Assembly (NCBI GenBank): GCA_020425085.1
Contig: JAGQRW010000007.1
Location: 744,001-808,000, forward strand
Length of the DNA stretch: 64,000 bases
Source of the DNA: Paracoccaceae bacterium
GTDB taxonomy: Bacteria; Pseudomonadota; Alphaproteobacteria; Rhodobacterales; Rhodobacteraceae
Reading direction: 5' to 3'
A model generated the notes under the pieces. That model had not been told where the DNA came from and made no database searches. It worked only from the letters and a program-made list of their open reading frames with translations. The position numbers were made by a program, and so were the translations under genes. Every line of letters begins with the position of its first letter. Within the stretch, counting starts at the first letter, position 1. Positions 8,768-17,945 of the stretch are shown here, piece after piece.

Positions 8768-10216
8768 TTACGCAGAATTCATGGTGTAGATTTCGTTCGG
8801 CAATTCGAAACCTGAATGTTTGAAACGTTCGGAAAAATGCGACCTCAGGCCGGTCGCCTCGAACCGGCCGATGATCTTGCCGTTGGGATCAAGGCCGAAC
8901 CGCTGGAACTTGAAAATTTCCTGCATGGTGATGATATCGCCCTCCATGCCGGTGATTTCGGTAATTGACACCATCCGCCGTGAGCCATCCATCAGACGAG
9001 TCGCCTGAACGACCAGATGCACCGCCGAGGCGATCTGCGCGCGCACCGCCTTCAGCGGCATTTCGATACCTGCCATGGCGATCATGTTTTCCAGCCGTGA
9101 AACCCCGTCGCGGGCCGAGTTGGCGTGGATTGTGGTCATGGAACCGTCATGGCCGGTGTTCATCGCCTGCAACATGTCGATAACCTCGTCGCCGCGGGTT
9201 TCGCCGACGATGATGCGGTCGGGGCGCATCCTGAGTGCGTTTCTGAGGCAGTCACGCTGGCTGACCGCGCCCTTGCCTTCGACGTTGGGCGGGCGACTTT
9301 CCATGCGGCCCACATGAATTTGTTGCAGTTGCAATTCGGCGGTGTCTTCGATGGTCAGGATTCGCTCGTTGTCGGCGATCATCGACGATAGCGCGTTCAG
9401 CGTCGTGGTCTTGCCCGAACCGGTACCGCCGGAAACGATGATGTTCAGATGCGCACCCACCGCCGCCCTGAGGTATAGCGCCATTTCCGGGGTGAAGGCA
9501 CCGAACTGGATCAATTCTTCGATACCAAGTTTGTCCTTGGTGAATTTGCGAATGGAAACCAGCGCGCCGTCAACCGCGATCGGCTTGACCATGGCGTTGA
9601 AGCGCGAGCCGTCCTTTAGCCGTGCATCGACATAGGGGTTGGATTCATCGACCCGCCGGCCAACCGCCGACACGATCTTGTCGATCACCCGCATCAGGTG
9701 CTTTTCGTTCTTGAACGTCACCGACGAAAGTTCCAGCTTGCCGGCGCGTTCGATGAAAACCTGGTCCGGGCCGTTTACCAGAATGTCGTTGATGGTTTCG
9801 TCGCGCAAAAGCGGCTCCAGCGGGCCAAGGCCGGTCACCTCGTCAAAAAGTTCCTGATGCAGCGTGCTGCGTTCTTCCTTGTTGAGAACGACACCCATTT
9901 CCGCCAGGCCGTCGGCGCAGATTGCCGCAATTTCAGTGCGCAAATCCGCCTCGGAGGCATGTTCAAGTGCCGCGAGGTTTAGCGTGTCCAGCAATCGTTT
10001 GTGCAGTTCGACACGAATATCCGACAACCGGCCGCGGCGTTTCAGTTCTTTCTGGTTCAATGCCTGATTGACTGCAGCATTCGGTTCGACGACAGCCGCT
10101 GCCGCCGGTTGCGCCTTGGGCTTGGCGGCGGCCATGCTTGCCAGCTTGGCGCCAGCACCCGGTGGCACCGCCTTGTTGGTGGCTTTGTTATCTACCTTGT
10201 TATAACGGGAAAACAT
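8768..10216 (-). CDS. tadA: Tad secretion ATPase TadA/CpaF
   Basis: 482 aa traffic ATPase of the type II/IV secretion superfamily. Walker A is GGTGSGKTT at 263-271; the Walker B/Asp and His boxes follow ([16 protein letters not shown] and [12 protein letters not shown]). The first 60 residues are Ala/Pro-rich and probably disordered, as in CpaF. It powers Flp pilus assembly, and retraction in related systems. It starts 6 bases after tadZ on the minus strand. Confidence 0.95.
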   Translation of the reverse strand: MFSRYNKVDNKATNKAVPPGAGAKLASMAAAKPKAQPAAAAVVEPNAAVNQALNQKELKRRGRLSDIRVELHKRLLDTLNLAALEHASEADLRTEIAAICADGLAEMGVVLNKEERSTLHQELFDEVTGLGPLEPLLRDETINDILVNGPDQVFIERAGKLELSSVTFKNEKHLMRVIDKIVSAVGRRVDESNPYVDARLKDGSRFNAMVKPIAVDGALVSIRKFTKDKLGIEELIQFGAFTPEMALYLRAAVGAHLNIIVSGGTGSGKTTTLNALSSMIADNERILTIEDTAELQLQQIHVGRMESRPPNVEGKGAVSQRDCLRNALRMRPDRIIVGETRGDEVIDMLQAMNTGHDGSMTTIHANSARDGVSRLENMIAMAGIEMPLKAVRAQIASAVHLVVQATRLMDGSRRMVSITEITGMEGDIITMQEIFKFQRFGLDPNGKIIGRFEATGLRSHFSERFKHSGFELPNEIYTMNSA

Positions 10217-10222
10217 TGACCC

Positions 10223-11461
10223 TTACCCCTTGGCTTTGGCTTCCGACTTGTCCACGTCGGCCAGCGCGAACAATGACGCGGTAAGTTTTGCGATTTCCTT
10301 GCGCAGCGGATTTTTCGGGGCCGAATCGGCGATCGGCAAACCGTGGTCGCAAGCGTTCATGATCTGCTTGCCGCCGTCGGGAAACTTCAATTCGATGTCG
10401 ATGTTCAGGTTTTCCGCCAGCCGCTTGACCCGACTCTTGCCGCCGATGTCAGAGAATTTCGGGCCGCGGTTCAGAACATAGCGCACCTTTTCAAACGGCA
10501 GATCCTCGGATTTCAGCAGCCTGATGAACCTCAGCGTGTTCTGGGCCGAGCGCATGTCCATTTCCAGCATGGCAAAGAACACATCGGCGCGTTGCAGCAC
10601 GGTTTCGGTCCAGTGCACCAGCGTGGTTGGCATGTCGATGATCACGAAGTCATATCTGGCCGATGCCTTGGCCAGGATACGTTCGACATCTTCAGGGCCG
10701 AGGATTTCCAGCGGCAATGCATCGGCGGGTGCGGTAAGAACATCGACGTGATCGTTGAACGACAGCATGGCGGCGGCGAATGATTCCTCGTCCATCGCAT
10801 TGGTATCGGACAAAAGCTCGAACACCGCCTCGCGACGCGGCAGGTCAAGATAGGTGGCAACGGCACCGAATTGCAGATCAAGATCAAGGATACAGACCTT
10901 GAGATCGCTTTTCAGGCCCAGCTTGCCAAGTTCCGAGGCCAGATTGACCGCGAAAGTGGTGGCGCCGACACCACCCGCCAGCCCGAAAACCGGCAGGATC
11001 ACCCCTTCGCGGTTGATACCGCCGCCCTTGGTTTCCGGCGGTTTTGTCTCGGTGATTGCCGGCTTGGCCCGCAGGCGTTCGATCGCATCGTGCAGTGCCC
11101 CTTCGGGCAACGGGTAGGGGGCAAAATCGTCGGCACCCAGGCGCAGCAACTGATGCAACGCCACCGGCGACAGATCATGCGCCACCAGAATGACCTTGAT
11201 ACCCTGCTTTTTCGCAGTTGTGATTACGTCGATCACGGGGCCGATATCTTCTTCGTCCTGACGGTCCACCGCCACGGCGACGAAATCCAGACCGGCGGCC
11301 TCGGTACTGGCCAGATAGGCCAGCCCATCGCTGAGGTTCAGTCCGCCCCAGCGTTCGCCGAGTTCGGTTTCCATGTCTTCGACCAGCAGGTCAAACGCCT
11401 GAACGTCGCGCGCCATCGTGCAGGCGTCGATCCCGATCTGCTCTGGTTTTGGCAAGCCCAT
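10223..11461 (-). CDS. tadZ: Pilus localisation protein TadZ/CpaE
   Basis: 412 aa. Residues 15-135 resemble an atypical receiver domain; residues 150-400 are a MinD/ParA-like ATPase. Its P-loop reads AGGVGATT (162-169), so the usual catalytic-site Lys of KGGVGKTT-type loops is replaced by Ala, a known variation among TadZ proteins. TadZ marks the site of Tad assembly, usually at a cell pole. It is 183 bases from the OmpA lipoprotein gene, a gap that may hold a separate promoter. Confidence 0.92.
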   Translation of the reverse strand: MGLPKPEQIGIDACTMARDVQAFDLLVEDMETELGERWGGLNLSDGLAYLASTEAAGLDFVAVAVDRQDEEDIGPVIDVITTAKKQGIKVILVAHDLSPVALHQLLRLGADDFAPYPLPEGALHDAIERLRAKPAITETKPPETKGGGINREGVILPVFGLAGGVGATTFAVNLASELGKLGLKSDLKVCILDLDLQFGAVATYLDLPRREAVFELLSDTNAMDEESFAAAMLSFNDHVDVLTAPADALPLEILGPEDVERILAKASARYDFVIIDMPTTLVHWTETVLQRADVFFAMLEMDMRSAQNTLRFIRLLKSEDLPFEKVRYVLNRGPKFSDIGGKSRVKRLAENLNIDIELKFPDGGKQIMNACDHGLPIADSAPKNPLRKEIAKLTASLFALADVDKSEAKAKG

Positions 11462-11644
11462 AATTCGATCCGTTCGTATTGGTTACACTACTCCGGACGA
11501 ACAACATGCCCAACCGGCCCCGAAAGAACCTCTCCTGAGCGTCTGATAACTGCGGTTATTGGTTTTGTTTGCAGCCCAGACGGAGAGTCCTCCCAGGGCT
11601 GTTGTCGCTTTGAACTTGGGCAAATGTTAGGCTTAGGCGTGAAA

Positions 11645-12325
11645 TCACCGTGGCTTAACGACGGCAACCGTTCCTTCGGCTGGAACCCCGCCGGCGATGT
11701 AATTCTGGTAAACCAGATGCGCGTATTTGCCATCCATATCGCTGCCGACAAAGTTGCGGGCAAAGCCGCTGACCTCGGTAACGGTGCGACGGTTGCGCCG
11801 TTCGCGGCCCTCGGTCACGACCAGAGGCTGGGTTTCACCGTAAGAAACAATCGCTTCCAGCCGGTCGATATTGATCCCCTGACGCACCAGAAATGCGACA
11901 GCGGCGCGGGCGCGTGCCATGCCCAGGCGTTTGTTGTAACGCGCCGAGCCAACCAGGTCGGTATGACCGTAGACGCGGAACCTGAGTTGCGGGAACTGCT
12001 TGATCCAGTTTGCCTGTTTGCGCAGGATTGCCTGTGCTTCGGCATCGAGGTAGGAGCGGTTGAATTCGAAATTGATCATCGAAGGCACGTCCTTGGCGAA
12101 CTTGCGCGACAGATCAAGGATCAGCCCGTTCTGATCGGCATAGGCAAGCTGCGCCAGGGTATTGTTCATGTTCGGGTTGCCGAAATTCCCCTCGTCAACG
12201 CTTTTGCCGGCCTCCCAGCCGGTTCTGGCGAACGTGCGTTCGAGCGACTTGTCCATTTCGGTGCAGCCGCTGATCGAAAGCAGGCAGATTGCCGTAAGGG
12301 GGGTGACAATTTTCTTGTTTATCAT
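11645..12325 (-). CDS. OmpA-family peptidoglycan-binding lipoprotein of the Tad locus
   Basis: 226 aa. The leader ends in a lipobox (SISGC, Cys at 21). Residues 110-210 are an OmpA-C domain with FEFNRSYLDAEA, VYGHTDLVGS and the R-x(3)-V consensus MARARAAVAF. It probably anchors the outer-membrane part of the pilus machine to peptidoglycan, taking the place of RcpB/TadG-type partners. It starts 4 bases after rcpA and is thus in its operon. Confidence 0.85.
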   Translation of the reverse strand: MINKKIVTPLTAICLLSISGCTEMDKSLERTFARTGWEAGKSVDEGNFGNPNMNNTLAQLAYADQNGLILDLSRKFAKDVPSMINFEFNRSYLDAEAQAILRKQANWIKQFPQLRFRVYGHTDLVGSARYNKRLGMARARAAVAFLVRQGINIDRLEAIVSYGETQPLVVTEGRERRNRRTVTEVSGFARNFVGSDMDGKYAHLVYQNYIAGGVPAEGTVAVVKPR

Positions 12326-12329
12326 TGCC

Positions 12330-13760
12330 TTACTCCATCACATAGCCGTAAGAGCCCTTGAAGTCCTGCGAGGTGATCTCGCGCACCGTGTCATTCTGTC
12401 CGCTGGTTCCGGCCTCTTTGCCAAGCAGGAAAAGCTCGGCTTCAGACGGGATGCGAATGCGGTCGGTCGGCAGGGTCAGCGAGTCGCCCTTGACCGGTGT
12501 AACCAGATGCGGTGTCACAATGATTACCAGCTCGCTCTGACGGCGTTTGAAATCGGCGCTGCGAAACAGCGCGCCAAGGATGGGAATATCGCCCAGCCAC
12601 GGCACCTGTCCGGCGGTGTCGGTGAAATCGTCCTGCAACAGCCCGGCGATGGCAAAGCTCTGGCCGTCCTTCATTTCGACCACAGTGGCGGTGCGGCGGG
12701 TCTTGAAGGCGTTGGTGGAAATGCCGCCTGGCTGGGTGACAGTGACGGTGGTGTCGATGGAACTGACCGAAGCGTCGATTTGCAGGTTGATCAGGTTGTT
12801 ATCCACGACCGTCGGCACAAAGGTAAGATCCACACCAAAAGGTTTGTATTCGATGGTGACGGAATTTTCCTGAACCACCGGGATCGGATATTCACCGCCC
12901 GCCAGGAAATTCGCCTCTTGCCCCGAGATGGCGACCAGGTTCGGTTCGGCCAGGGTGCGGACAAGTCCCTTGGTTTCAAGGGCTTCCATCAAGAGCGCCA
13001 TCTGAATACCACCGGCGCTGAAACCGATGCCATAGGCGCCGATGCGGTTGGTCGTGGGGGATACGCCGACCGTGGCCGGGTTGCCGTCCACAAACGCGGT
13101 ATAGTCGGTGCCGTTGGCAAAGGTGTTGTTGCCGCCTTCGCCGGTTACCGAGGCACCCGACGCGCTAAGCCCCAGGCTGGTGGTCAGGCTTTTGGTGACC
13201 GAGCGCTGCATTTCGGCAAAGCGCACCTTCAGCATTACTTGCTGGGTGCCGCCGACCGTCATCAGGTTGGTGACGCGACCCGGCGCGTAACGCTCGCCGA
13301 GTTCCAGCGCCAGTGACAGTTTGCGGGTGCCGGTCACCCGACCGCTCAGCACGATGCCGTCATTGGCGGTGCGAACCTCGATATCCTCGCCCGGCAGGAT
13401 TTCGCCAAGGCGTTCCTTGAATTCGGCGATATCGGGGGAAACGCGCACGTCCACATTGGTGATCAACTTGCCGTTTGGCCCCAGAAGGGTCAGCGTGGTG
13501 CGCCCCGGTGCCTTGCCCAGCACATAGATGGTTCGGTCGGAAAGCGTGGCGATATCGGCGATTGCCGGATTGGCAACCGAAAGTTCGGCAAATGGTGACT
13601 CGGCTTCCAGCACGATGGCGCGGTTGACCGCGACGTTGATGTTGTTGGATGTCGATCCGTGCATGACCTTCAAAGTGTCCTGCGCATGGACCGATGTCAT
13701 GGAACTGGTGGATACAGCAAGCCCCAATAGGCCAGCCTTGTAGATGCTGCTCAGCTTCAT
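12330..13760 (-). CDS. rcpA: Tad outer-membrane secretin RcpA/CpaC
   Basis: 476 aa. A Sec signal peptide (about 1-27, ending VHAQ) is followed by a pilus-assembly N-terminal domain (AVNRAIVLEAESPFAEL), a BON-like segment near 110-150 and a secretin domain at 175-430. The secretin signature VPWLGDIPILGALFRS and the ending ELVIIVTPHLVTPV are clear. It forms the outer-membrane channel for the Flp pilus. A long leader of 325 bases separates it from rcpC. Confidence 0.94.
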   Translation of the reverse strand: MKLSSIYKAGLLGLAVSTSSMTSVHAQDTLKVMHGSTSNNINVAVNRAIVLEAESPFAELSVANPAIADIATLSDRTIYVLGKAPGRTTLTLLGPNGKLITNVDVRVSPDIAEFKERLGEILPGEDIEVRTANDGIVLSGRVTGTRKLSLALELGERYAPGRVTNLMTVGGTQQVMLKVRFAEMQRSVTKSLTTSLGLSASGASVTGEGGNNTFANGTDYTAFVDGNPATVGVSPTTNRIGAYGIGFSAGGIQMALLMEALETKGLVRTLAEPNLVAISGQEANFLAGGEYPIPVVQENSVTIEYKPFGVDLTFVPTVVDNNLINLQIDASVSSIDTTVTVTQPGGISTNAFKTRRTATVVEMKDGQSFAIAGLLQDDFTDTAGQVPWLGDIPILGALFRSADFKRRQSELVIIVTPHLVTPVKGDSLTLPTDRIRIPSEAELFLLGKEAGTSGQNDTVREITSQDFKGSYGYVME

Positions 13761-14085
13761 GTGATCCTGCCTCTCTGATCACGTTGAATTTGTCGGGTCT
13801 TTATCGCCCGTTGCCGCCAATCTGGGATAAAACCCGAAAATTTGCAAGAATCAAATGCTTGCCGTGCCAAGGTGATGTGAATAAGTCGCACAGCCGAAAA
13901 AAATTCGACCTTTCAACAAGATTCTGCCCAGAGACCGGCAAAGGTGTCGGGCCAATGCCGCCTGTAACCGGCCACCGGAAGAGGTGCCACCTGAAACGGA
14001 TCAGGTGAAACAGGCGGCGGAAACCCGGTGAATCCAGACCGGGAACTGAGCCGGGCGCCAGGCATTGCGGGCAGGGGTCTGCGGC
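13761..14085. other. Intergenic stretch between rcpA and rcpC
   Basis: 325 bases without a convincing reading frame. Two hairpins lie in the half next to rcpC: CACCTGA-N6-TCAGGTG at 13988-14007 and CCCGGT-N8-ACCGGG at 14024-14043. Neither is followed by a run of T on the minus strand, so they are weak as terminators; they may shape the mRNA between the two genes. An AGGCAGG site precedes rcpA. Confidence 0.4.
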
Positions 14086-14931
14086 CTATTCGCCCTCGTC
14101 AGGGCAGGGAACCTCGATCTCTTCGACCACGGCGCCCTTTCGGCTTTTGACGGTGCAGATCTTTTTCTTTTCCACCTTCACCACTTCTTCGGCCACGATA
14201 CCCAGCAACTGATCCTGATCGGTTTCGATCTTGCCCAGCGTGGTCGTATCCTCGGCCCCGCGCAGCGACAACAGCAGACTGCCGGTCGATTGTGCCTGAA
14301 CCAGCGCCGCAACCACATCCGGCGACACTTCGGCGGTGACGGTACGGGCAACGATCGGGCTTTCGCGGTCTTCATCGGCCGACTGGTCGATGGCAATCAA
14401 CTTGATGCCTTCCAGGATCAGCTTGGTGACATCGCGGTCACCGACCCGACCGCTCCAGTATACGTCGACGCTGTCGCCAGGGCGCAGAAATCCGGAAACA
14501 CCGGTGGCCACATCAACCCGGATGGTAAATGCCCGCATGCCTTCGGACAGGCGCGAGGCGACACCGGCATCTGCACCCGGTTCGGTAACCTTGACCGCAA
14601 GTATCGCCTCATCCTTTTCCATGGCGCGAAGCACCACCCGCGGTTGTTTGTTGTCGTTTGGAAACAGGATTTCGGGGTCGCTGAATGCCCCTTCGGGAAT
14701 GGCGTTTTCCGGCCATGAGACCCAACGCACGTCTTCCTTTTTCAGCTTCTGGCCATAGCGCAGCGGCACCTTGGAGACGAAGATCTTGGTTAATGGTACG
14801 TTGTTTTTCAACGCGGTGCGCTGGCTGTCCAGCGCCGTCTGGTATTGGTTGAACCGGCCCTGCGCCATATAGACGGCAACCCCGGCCAGACCCATACCAA
14901 TCAGAAGAATGAGTGCGAACACTATTCGCAT
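14086..14931 (-). CDS. rcpC: Tad assembly protein RcpC/CpaB
   Basis: 281 aa from the ATG at 14931 (MRIVFALI). One N-terminal membrane helix (3-22) is followed by an SAF domain (IFVSKVPLRYGQKLKKEDV) and a CpaB-type C-terminal domain (about 120-260). The C-terminus holds a Cys pair around KKICTVKSRKG and VPCPDE. RcpC modulates the secretin and sits in the periplasm. The 28 residues upstream in the same frame are polar and lack a start signal, so the shorter start is preferred. Confidence 0.9.
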   Translation of the reverse strand: MRIVFALILLIGMGLAGVAVYMAQGRFNQYQTALDSQRTALKNNVPLTKIFVSKVPLRYGQKLKKEDVRWVSWPENAIPEGAFSDPEILFPNDNKQPRVVLRAMEKDEAILAVKVTEPGADAGVASRLSEGMRAFTIRVDVATGVSGFLRPGDSVDVYWSGRVGDRDVTKLILEGIKLIAIDQSADEDRESPIVARTVTAEVSPDVVAALVQAQSTGSLLLSLRGAEDTTTLGKIETDQDQLLGIVAEEVVKVEKKKICTVKSRKGAVVEEIEVPCPDEGE

Positions 14932-15015
14932 TGTAAGAATCGCATGACGATTGCCCGTCTGCTGCCCATTGTTATGTTTTGTTGATTGTTTGCCATAGAT
15001 TTCGTCCGGGGCCAA

Positions 15016-15195
15016 CTAAAAGTTTGTCGAGATGGTGGCCGGAGCAACCATATCACGGCTGCCGTTTTCGGCGCCGGCGCTGACGACGGCGATTACCGAC
15101 AGGGTCAGGCTGATCGCCAGCCCGGTCAGGACGATCCAATCGGTCGCAACCGAGCCATCATTGTCGTGGAAATACTGCCTGAACCAAACACGCAT
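15016..15195 (-). CDS. Divergent third Flp-type pilin
   Basis: 59 aa from the ATG at 15195 (MRVWFRQY). It has the pilin layout: a short basic leader, DNDGSVATDWIVLT at the processing site and a single hydrophobic helix ending AVVSAGAENGS. It keeps the Gly and the Asp-Trp pair of its two neighbours but lacks their GVENLSND segment. It may be a minor pilin or an adaptor rather than the main subunit. It lies directly upstream of rcpC on the minus strand and downstream of the flp terminator, so it probably has its own promoter with rcpC. Confidence 0.7.
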   Translation of the reverse strand: MRVWFRQYFHDNDGSVATDWIVLTGLAISLTLSVIAVVSAGAENGSRDMVAPATISTNF

Positions 15196-15315
15196 ATAGC
15201 CAACCCTGTTTACGACACACCGGCGAAACCGACGCCTTGTGGTGTTCATAGCCCGAGATTAGGGCAAGAAAATGGAAAGAGCGTAAATAGATTTGCAATG
15301 TCGATTCCGGTAATG

Positions 15316-15347
15316 AAAAAGGGTCGCACCGCGATGCGACCCTTTGG
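15316..15347 (-). terminator. Rho-independent terminator of the second flp gene
   Basis: Perfect 11-bp stem: AAAGGGTCGCA (15318-15328), loop of 6, TGCGACCCTTT (15335-15345). Read on the minus strand it is followed by a T run (TTTTTCATT). It lies 20-50 bases after the flp stop codon at 15366. Confidence 0.85.
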
Positions 15348-15365
15348 GTTTTGGAATCTGGTGTT

Positions 15366-15560
15366 TCAGAACGTTGCGGCGACACCCTGGCCGGACAGGT
15401 GGGTGTCAAGGTCGTTGGACAGGTTTTCAACCCCTGTCGCAACCGCTGCCATCACCGCAATGCTGAGGCTGACGATGGCAGCAGTCAGAACAACCCAGTC
15501 GACGGTTATGGCGCCGGATTCGTCCGTTTTCAATTTCAAGGCGGATTTCAGCAGCTTCAT
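15366..15560 (-). CDS. flp: Flp-family type IVb pilin (second copy)
   Basis: 64 aa from the ATG at 15560, with a GGAAGGGA ribosome-binding site. Leader MKLLKSALKLKTDESG, then AITVDWVVLTAAIV: the processing Gly is present and the usual Glu-Tyr pair of Flp pilins is Asp-Trp. The C-terminal half (VATGVENLSNDLDTHLSG) nearly copies the neighbouring pilin, so the two arose by duplication. It is cut by TadV and polymerised by the Tad machine. Its own terminator follows. Confidence 0.9.
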   Translation of the reverse strand: MKLLKSALKLKTDESGAITVDWVVLTAAIVSLSIAVMAAVATGVENLSNDLDTHLSGQGVAATF

Positions 15561-15899
15561 TGTCAGGTCCCTTCCGAGGATACAGACGTATTTCTGTTTT
15601 GGCGGGCGGTCTTTGGCAGAAACCAGCGTCCATTGGGTTCTGCCTGCCACCTTCATAAACTTTCATATGGGCGTGGGATTGCGGCACAAGCATGGCGAAA
15701 AATTGATTAAACTCGGGTCAATTTCAACCTATCGGTGCGCTGCACGGACTGGTTTCGGCCAAATACCGGGGCGTCGGATCGTCGGTGACCGCTGCAACCA
15801 AAGCGGAATTCGCCCGGTCTGGCGGCGGCACTGAACGCCAAATGAAAAAGAGCCGCGCGGATGCGCGACTCTTTAGGTGTCTTGATTTGGCTGTCGCTC
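15561..15899. other. Intergenic stretch between the two flp genes
   Basis: 339 bases with no convincing gene. It holds the terminator of the upstream pilin (15845-15874) and then the leader of the second pilin, whose GGAAGGGAC site sits just before 15560. The presence of a terminator means the second pilin must have a separate promoter in the remaining 280 bases; I could not fix its boxes by eye. Confidence 0.5.
15845..15874 (-). terminator. Rho-independent terminator of the first flp gene
   Basis: Stem AAAGAG-C-CGCGC (15847-15858) with GCGCG-A-CTCTTT (15863-15874), one mismatch and a 4-base loop. On the minus strand a T run (CTCTTTTTCATT) follows. It lies about 25 bases beyond the flp stop at 15900 and matches the design of the other pilin terminator. 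Confidence 0.8.
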
Positions 15900-16094
15900 T
15901 TAGAAAGTAGCGGCAACACCCTGGCCGGAAAGCTGCGTGTCGATGTCGTTGGACAGGTTTTCAACACCTGTCGACACCGCGGCCAGAACGGCAATGCCGA
16001 GGCCCACGATCGCAGCGGTCAGAACAACCCAGTCGACGGTTACGGCGCCGGATTCGTCATTCTTGAAATTCTTTGCAGTTTTGAACAGTTTCAT
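15900..16094 (-). CDS. flp: Flp-family type IVb pilin (first copy, probably major)
   Basis: 64 aa from the ATG at 16094, with a strong GGAAGGGACC site. Leader MKLFKTAKNFKNDESG then AVTVDWVVLTAAIV; the Asp-Trp pair again replaces Glu-Tyr. The hydrophobic helix runs to about residue 42, then GVENLSNDIDTQLSGQ and an AATF end. It is the promoter-proximal pilin, followed by its own terminator, which fits a highly expressed major subunit. Confidence 0.92.
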   Translation of the reverse strand: MKLFKTAKNFKNDESGAVTVDWVVLTAAIVGLGIAVLAAVSTGVENLSNDIDTQLSGQGVAATF

Positions 16095-16503
16095 AGTCAG
16101 GTCCCTTCCAAAGGTCACAGTTGGTTTCACAGTTTAGTCGGGCGGGTTCTAAGTGAACCGGAATTGCGTCAGTAGGTTCCGGGTCGCCGTCTCAACATGC
16201 TGCTATAAAGCCGGGGGATTGGGGCAAGAGTTTGGCCGCAGTGAAAAAAGTCTTAAAAAACCGATAAAAATTTTGGTGACTGTGTAATTATCAATGTAAT
16301 ACAATATGATAGCCGAGAAAAAAAATTGTTTTTGTAGGCAAACAACCGCCTGGGCCGGAAAGACTGTGGCGATTTGGCCATAGTGTCTGGATGGTTTGTC
16401 CCGGTATTGTGCCTGTATCTTTGGCATCAGGACCGAAACCAATATGAATTGCGGGCAATCGTGCAGCACATGGCCGTGTCGTTGGCCATGAAGGATCAGC
16501 AAC
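16095..16503. other. Divergent region between flp and the HAD-UbiA gene
   Basis: 409 bases between two divergent genes, with no convincing reading frame. It includes a marked AT-rich patch (about 16240-16340) in otherwise GC-rich DNA, a likely place for promoters or regulator binding. The flp ribosome-binding site is at its left edge and an AAGGA for the HAD-UbiA gene at about 16490. Pilin expression is probably controlled here. Confidence 0.5.
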
Positions 16504-17931
16504 ATGTCGCAACCGAAAATGCAGGCAAATCCGCTGGTTCTGGATGTGGACGGCACCTTTCTCAAGACCGACATGCTGCTGGAAACGTTCTGGCATGGGC
16601 TGGGGCGGGATCCTTTTCGCTGCCTTGGCGCCTGTTTCAGGAACTTCAGCAACCGCGCCGCGCTGAAACGTGCCCTGGCAGAGATCGGCAATCTCAGGAC
16701 TGACTTGCTGCCGGTCAACCCGCAACTGGCGGAAATGGCGCGTCAATCGCAGGCGCGCGGGCGCGAGGTGGCGCTGGCCTCGGGGTCCGATGCGGTGCTG
16801 GTTTCCCGGCTGGCGGCAGATCACGGCATCACCGGACGGCAGTTCGCATCCGATGGCACGCATAACCTGACCGGCAGGAACAAGGCCGCCGCACTGGTTG
16901 CCGCCTATGGCGAGCGCGGATTTGACTATGCCGGCGACAGTCATGTTGATTTGCCGGTCTGGCAGGTGGCGGAAAACGCCTTGATTGTCGGCAATCATCA
17001 CCGGCTGGCGCATTTGCTGGCTGCAAAGGGTTTGAACATTGTCGAGCTAGACGGTGGGTGGCGCAAGCGTGACCTTCTGCGCGCCATGCGGCCGCATCAG
17101 TGGGTCAAGAACCTGTTGTTGTTCCTGCCGATCATCGCCGCGCACCGGTTTGATACGGCCGGGATTCTGTTGGTTCTGGTGGCAGCGATCGCCTACAGCC
17201 TGGCAGCCTCGTCCATCTATATCGTCAACGATCTTCTGGATCTCGAAGCTGACCGGTTGCACCCGAACAAGCGGAACCGGCCCTTTGCATCCGGCGATGT
17301 GCCAATTCTGGTCGGCATGCTGACGGCGCTGTTGCTGGCGCTGGCGGCGCTTGGCATTGCGGCGGCGATCGGACTGGCGATGTTGGGGATCGTCATCCTC
17401 TACATGATCCTGTCGCTGGCCTATTCCTTGCAACTGAAACGCATGCGTTGGGTCGATATCGCCACGCTGGCCGCGCTGTACACCCTGAGGGTGATTGCCG
17501 GTGCCATCGCCGCCAAGGTTGTCGCCTCGGGTTTTCTGGTGGCGTTCATCTTTCCGACCTTCATCACCCTTGGCTGCGTCAAGCGCCTGACCGAGCTGAC
17601 GCTGGCGACATCCGACGATCGCCTGCCGGGGCGGGGATATGGGCGCCGGGATCGGGGCGATCTGCTGAATGTCGCGGGGCTTGGCACCTTTGGCGCACTG
17701 CTGGTGTTCTTTCTTTACAGCTTCACCGACGCGGCGGCGCTGCTATATGCCGAGACCTGGCATCTGTGGCTGGCGCTTGTTCCCATCGCGGCCTGGCTGA
17801 TCCGGATGGTGGTTCTGGGCTGGCAGGGCAAGCAGGATTATGACCCGATCGTTTTCGCCATGCGTGACCGGATCGGGCTGGCGTTGATCATCGTGACCCT
17901 GACCATCCTGTTCAGCGCCTCGGTCAGGTAG
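16504..17931 (+). CDS. HAD phosphatase-UbiA prenyltransferase fusion (DPPR synthase-like)
   Basis: 475 aa. Residues 1-185 are a HAD hydrolase: nucleophile motif LDVDGTFLKTD, then ASGSDAV and YAGDSHVDLPVW. Residues 195-475 are a UbiA-family membrane domain with MRPHQWVKNLLLF, the Mg-binding NDLLDLEADRLHP and a second Asp region. The membrane part resembles mycobacterial UbiA (Rv3806c), which makes decaprenyl-phosphoryl-5-phosphoribose. A fused HAD could remove the 5-phosphate, a step done by a separate enzyme in mycobacteria; that is inference. The DprE2- and DprE1-like genes that convert the product follow convergently. Confidence 0.85.
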   Translation: MSQPKMQANPLVLDVDGTFLKTDMLLETFWHGLGRDPFRCLGACFRNFSNRAALKRALAEIGNLRTDLLPVNPQLAEMARQSQARGREVALASGSDAVLVSRLAADHGITGRQFASDGTHNLTGRNKAAALVAAYGERGFDYAGDSHVDLPVWQVAENALIVGNHHRLAHLLAAKGLNIVELDGGWRKRDLLRAMRPHQWVKNLLLFLPIIAAHRFDTAGILLVLVAAIAYSLAASSIYIVNDLLDLEADRLHPNKRNRPFASGDVPILVGMLTALLLALAALGIAAAIGLAMLGIVILYMILSLAYSLQLKRMRWVDIATLAALYTLRVIAGAIAAKVVASGFLVAFIFPTFITLGCVKRLTELTLATSDDRLPGRGYGRRDRGDLLNVAGLGTFGALLVFFLYSFTDAAALLYAETWHLWLALVPIAAWLIRMVVLGWQGKQDYDPIVFAMRDRIGLALIIVTLTILFSASVR

Positions 17932-17945
17932 CGGATAACCCAGCG

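Noticed and set aside
10871-12361. 496-codon plus-strand frame across tadZ and the OmpA gene
   Set aside because: Shadow of two genes with clear domains; the translation has no recognisable motif.
13988-14043. Two hairpins between rcpC and rcpA as a terminator
   Set aside because: Neither is followed by T residues on the minus strand, and both are short; kept only as a note on the intergenic stretch.
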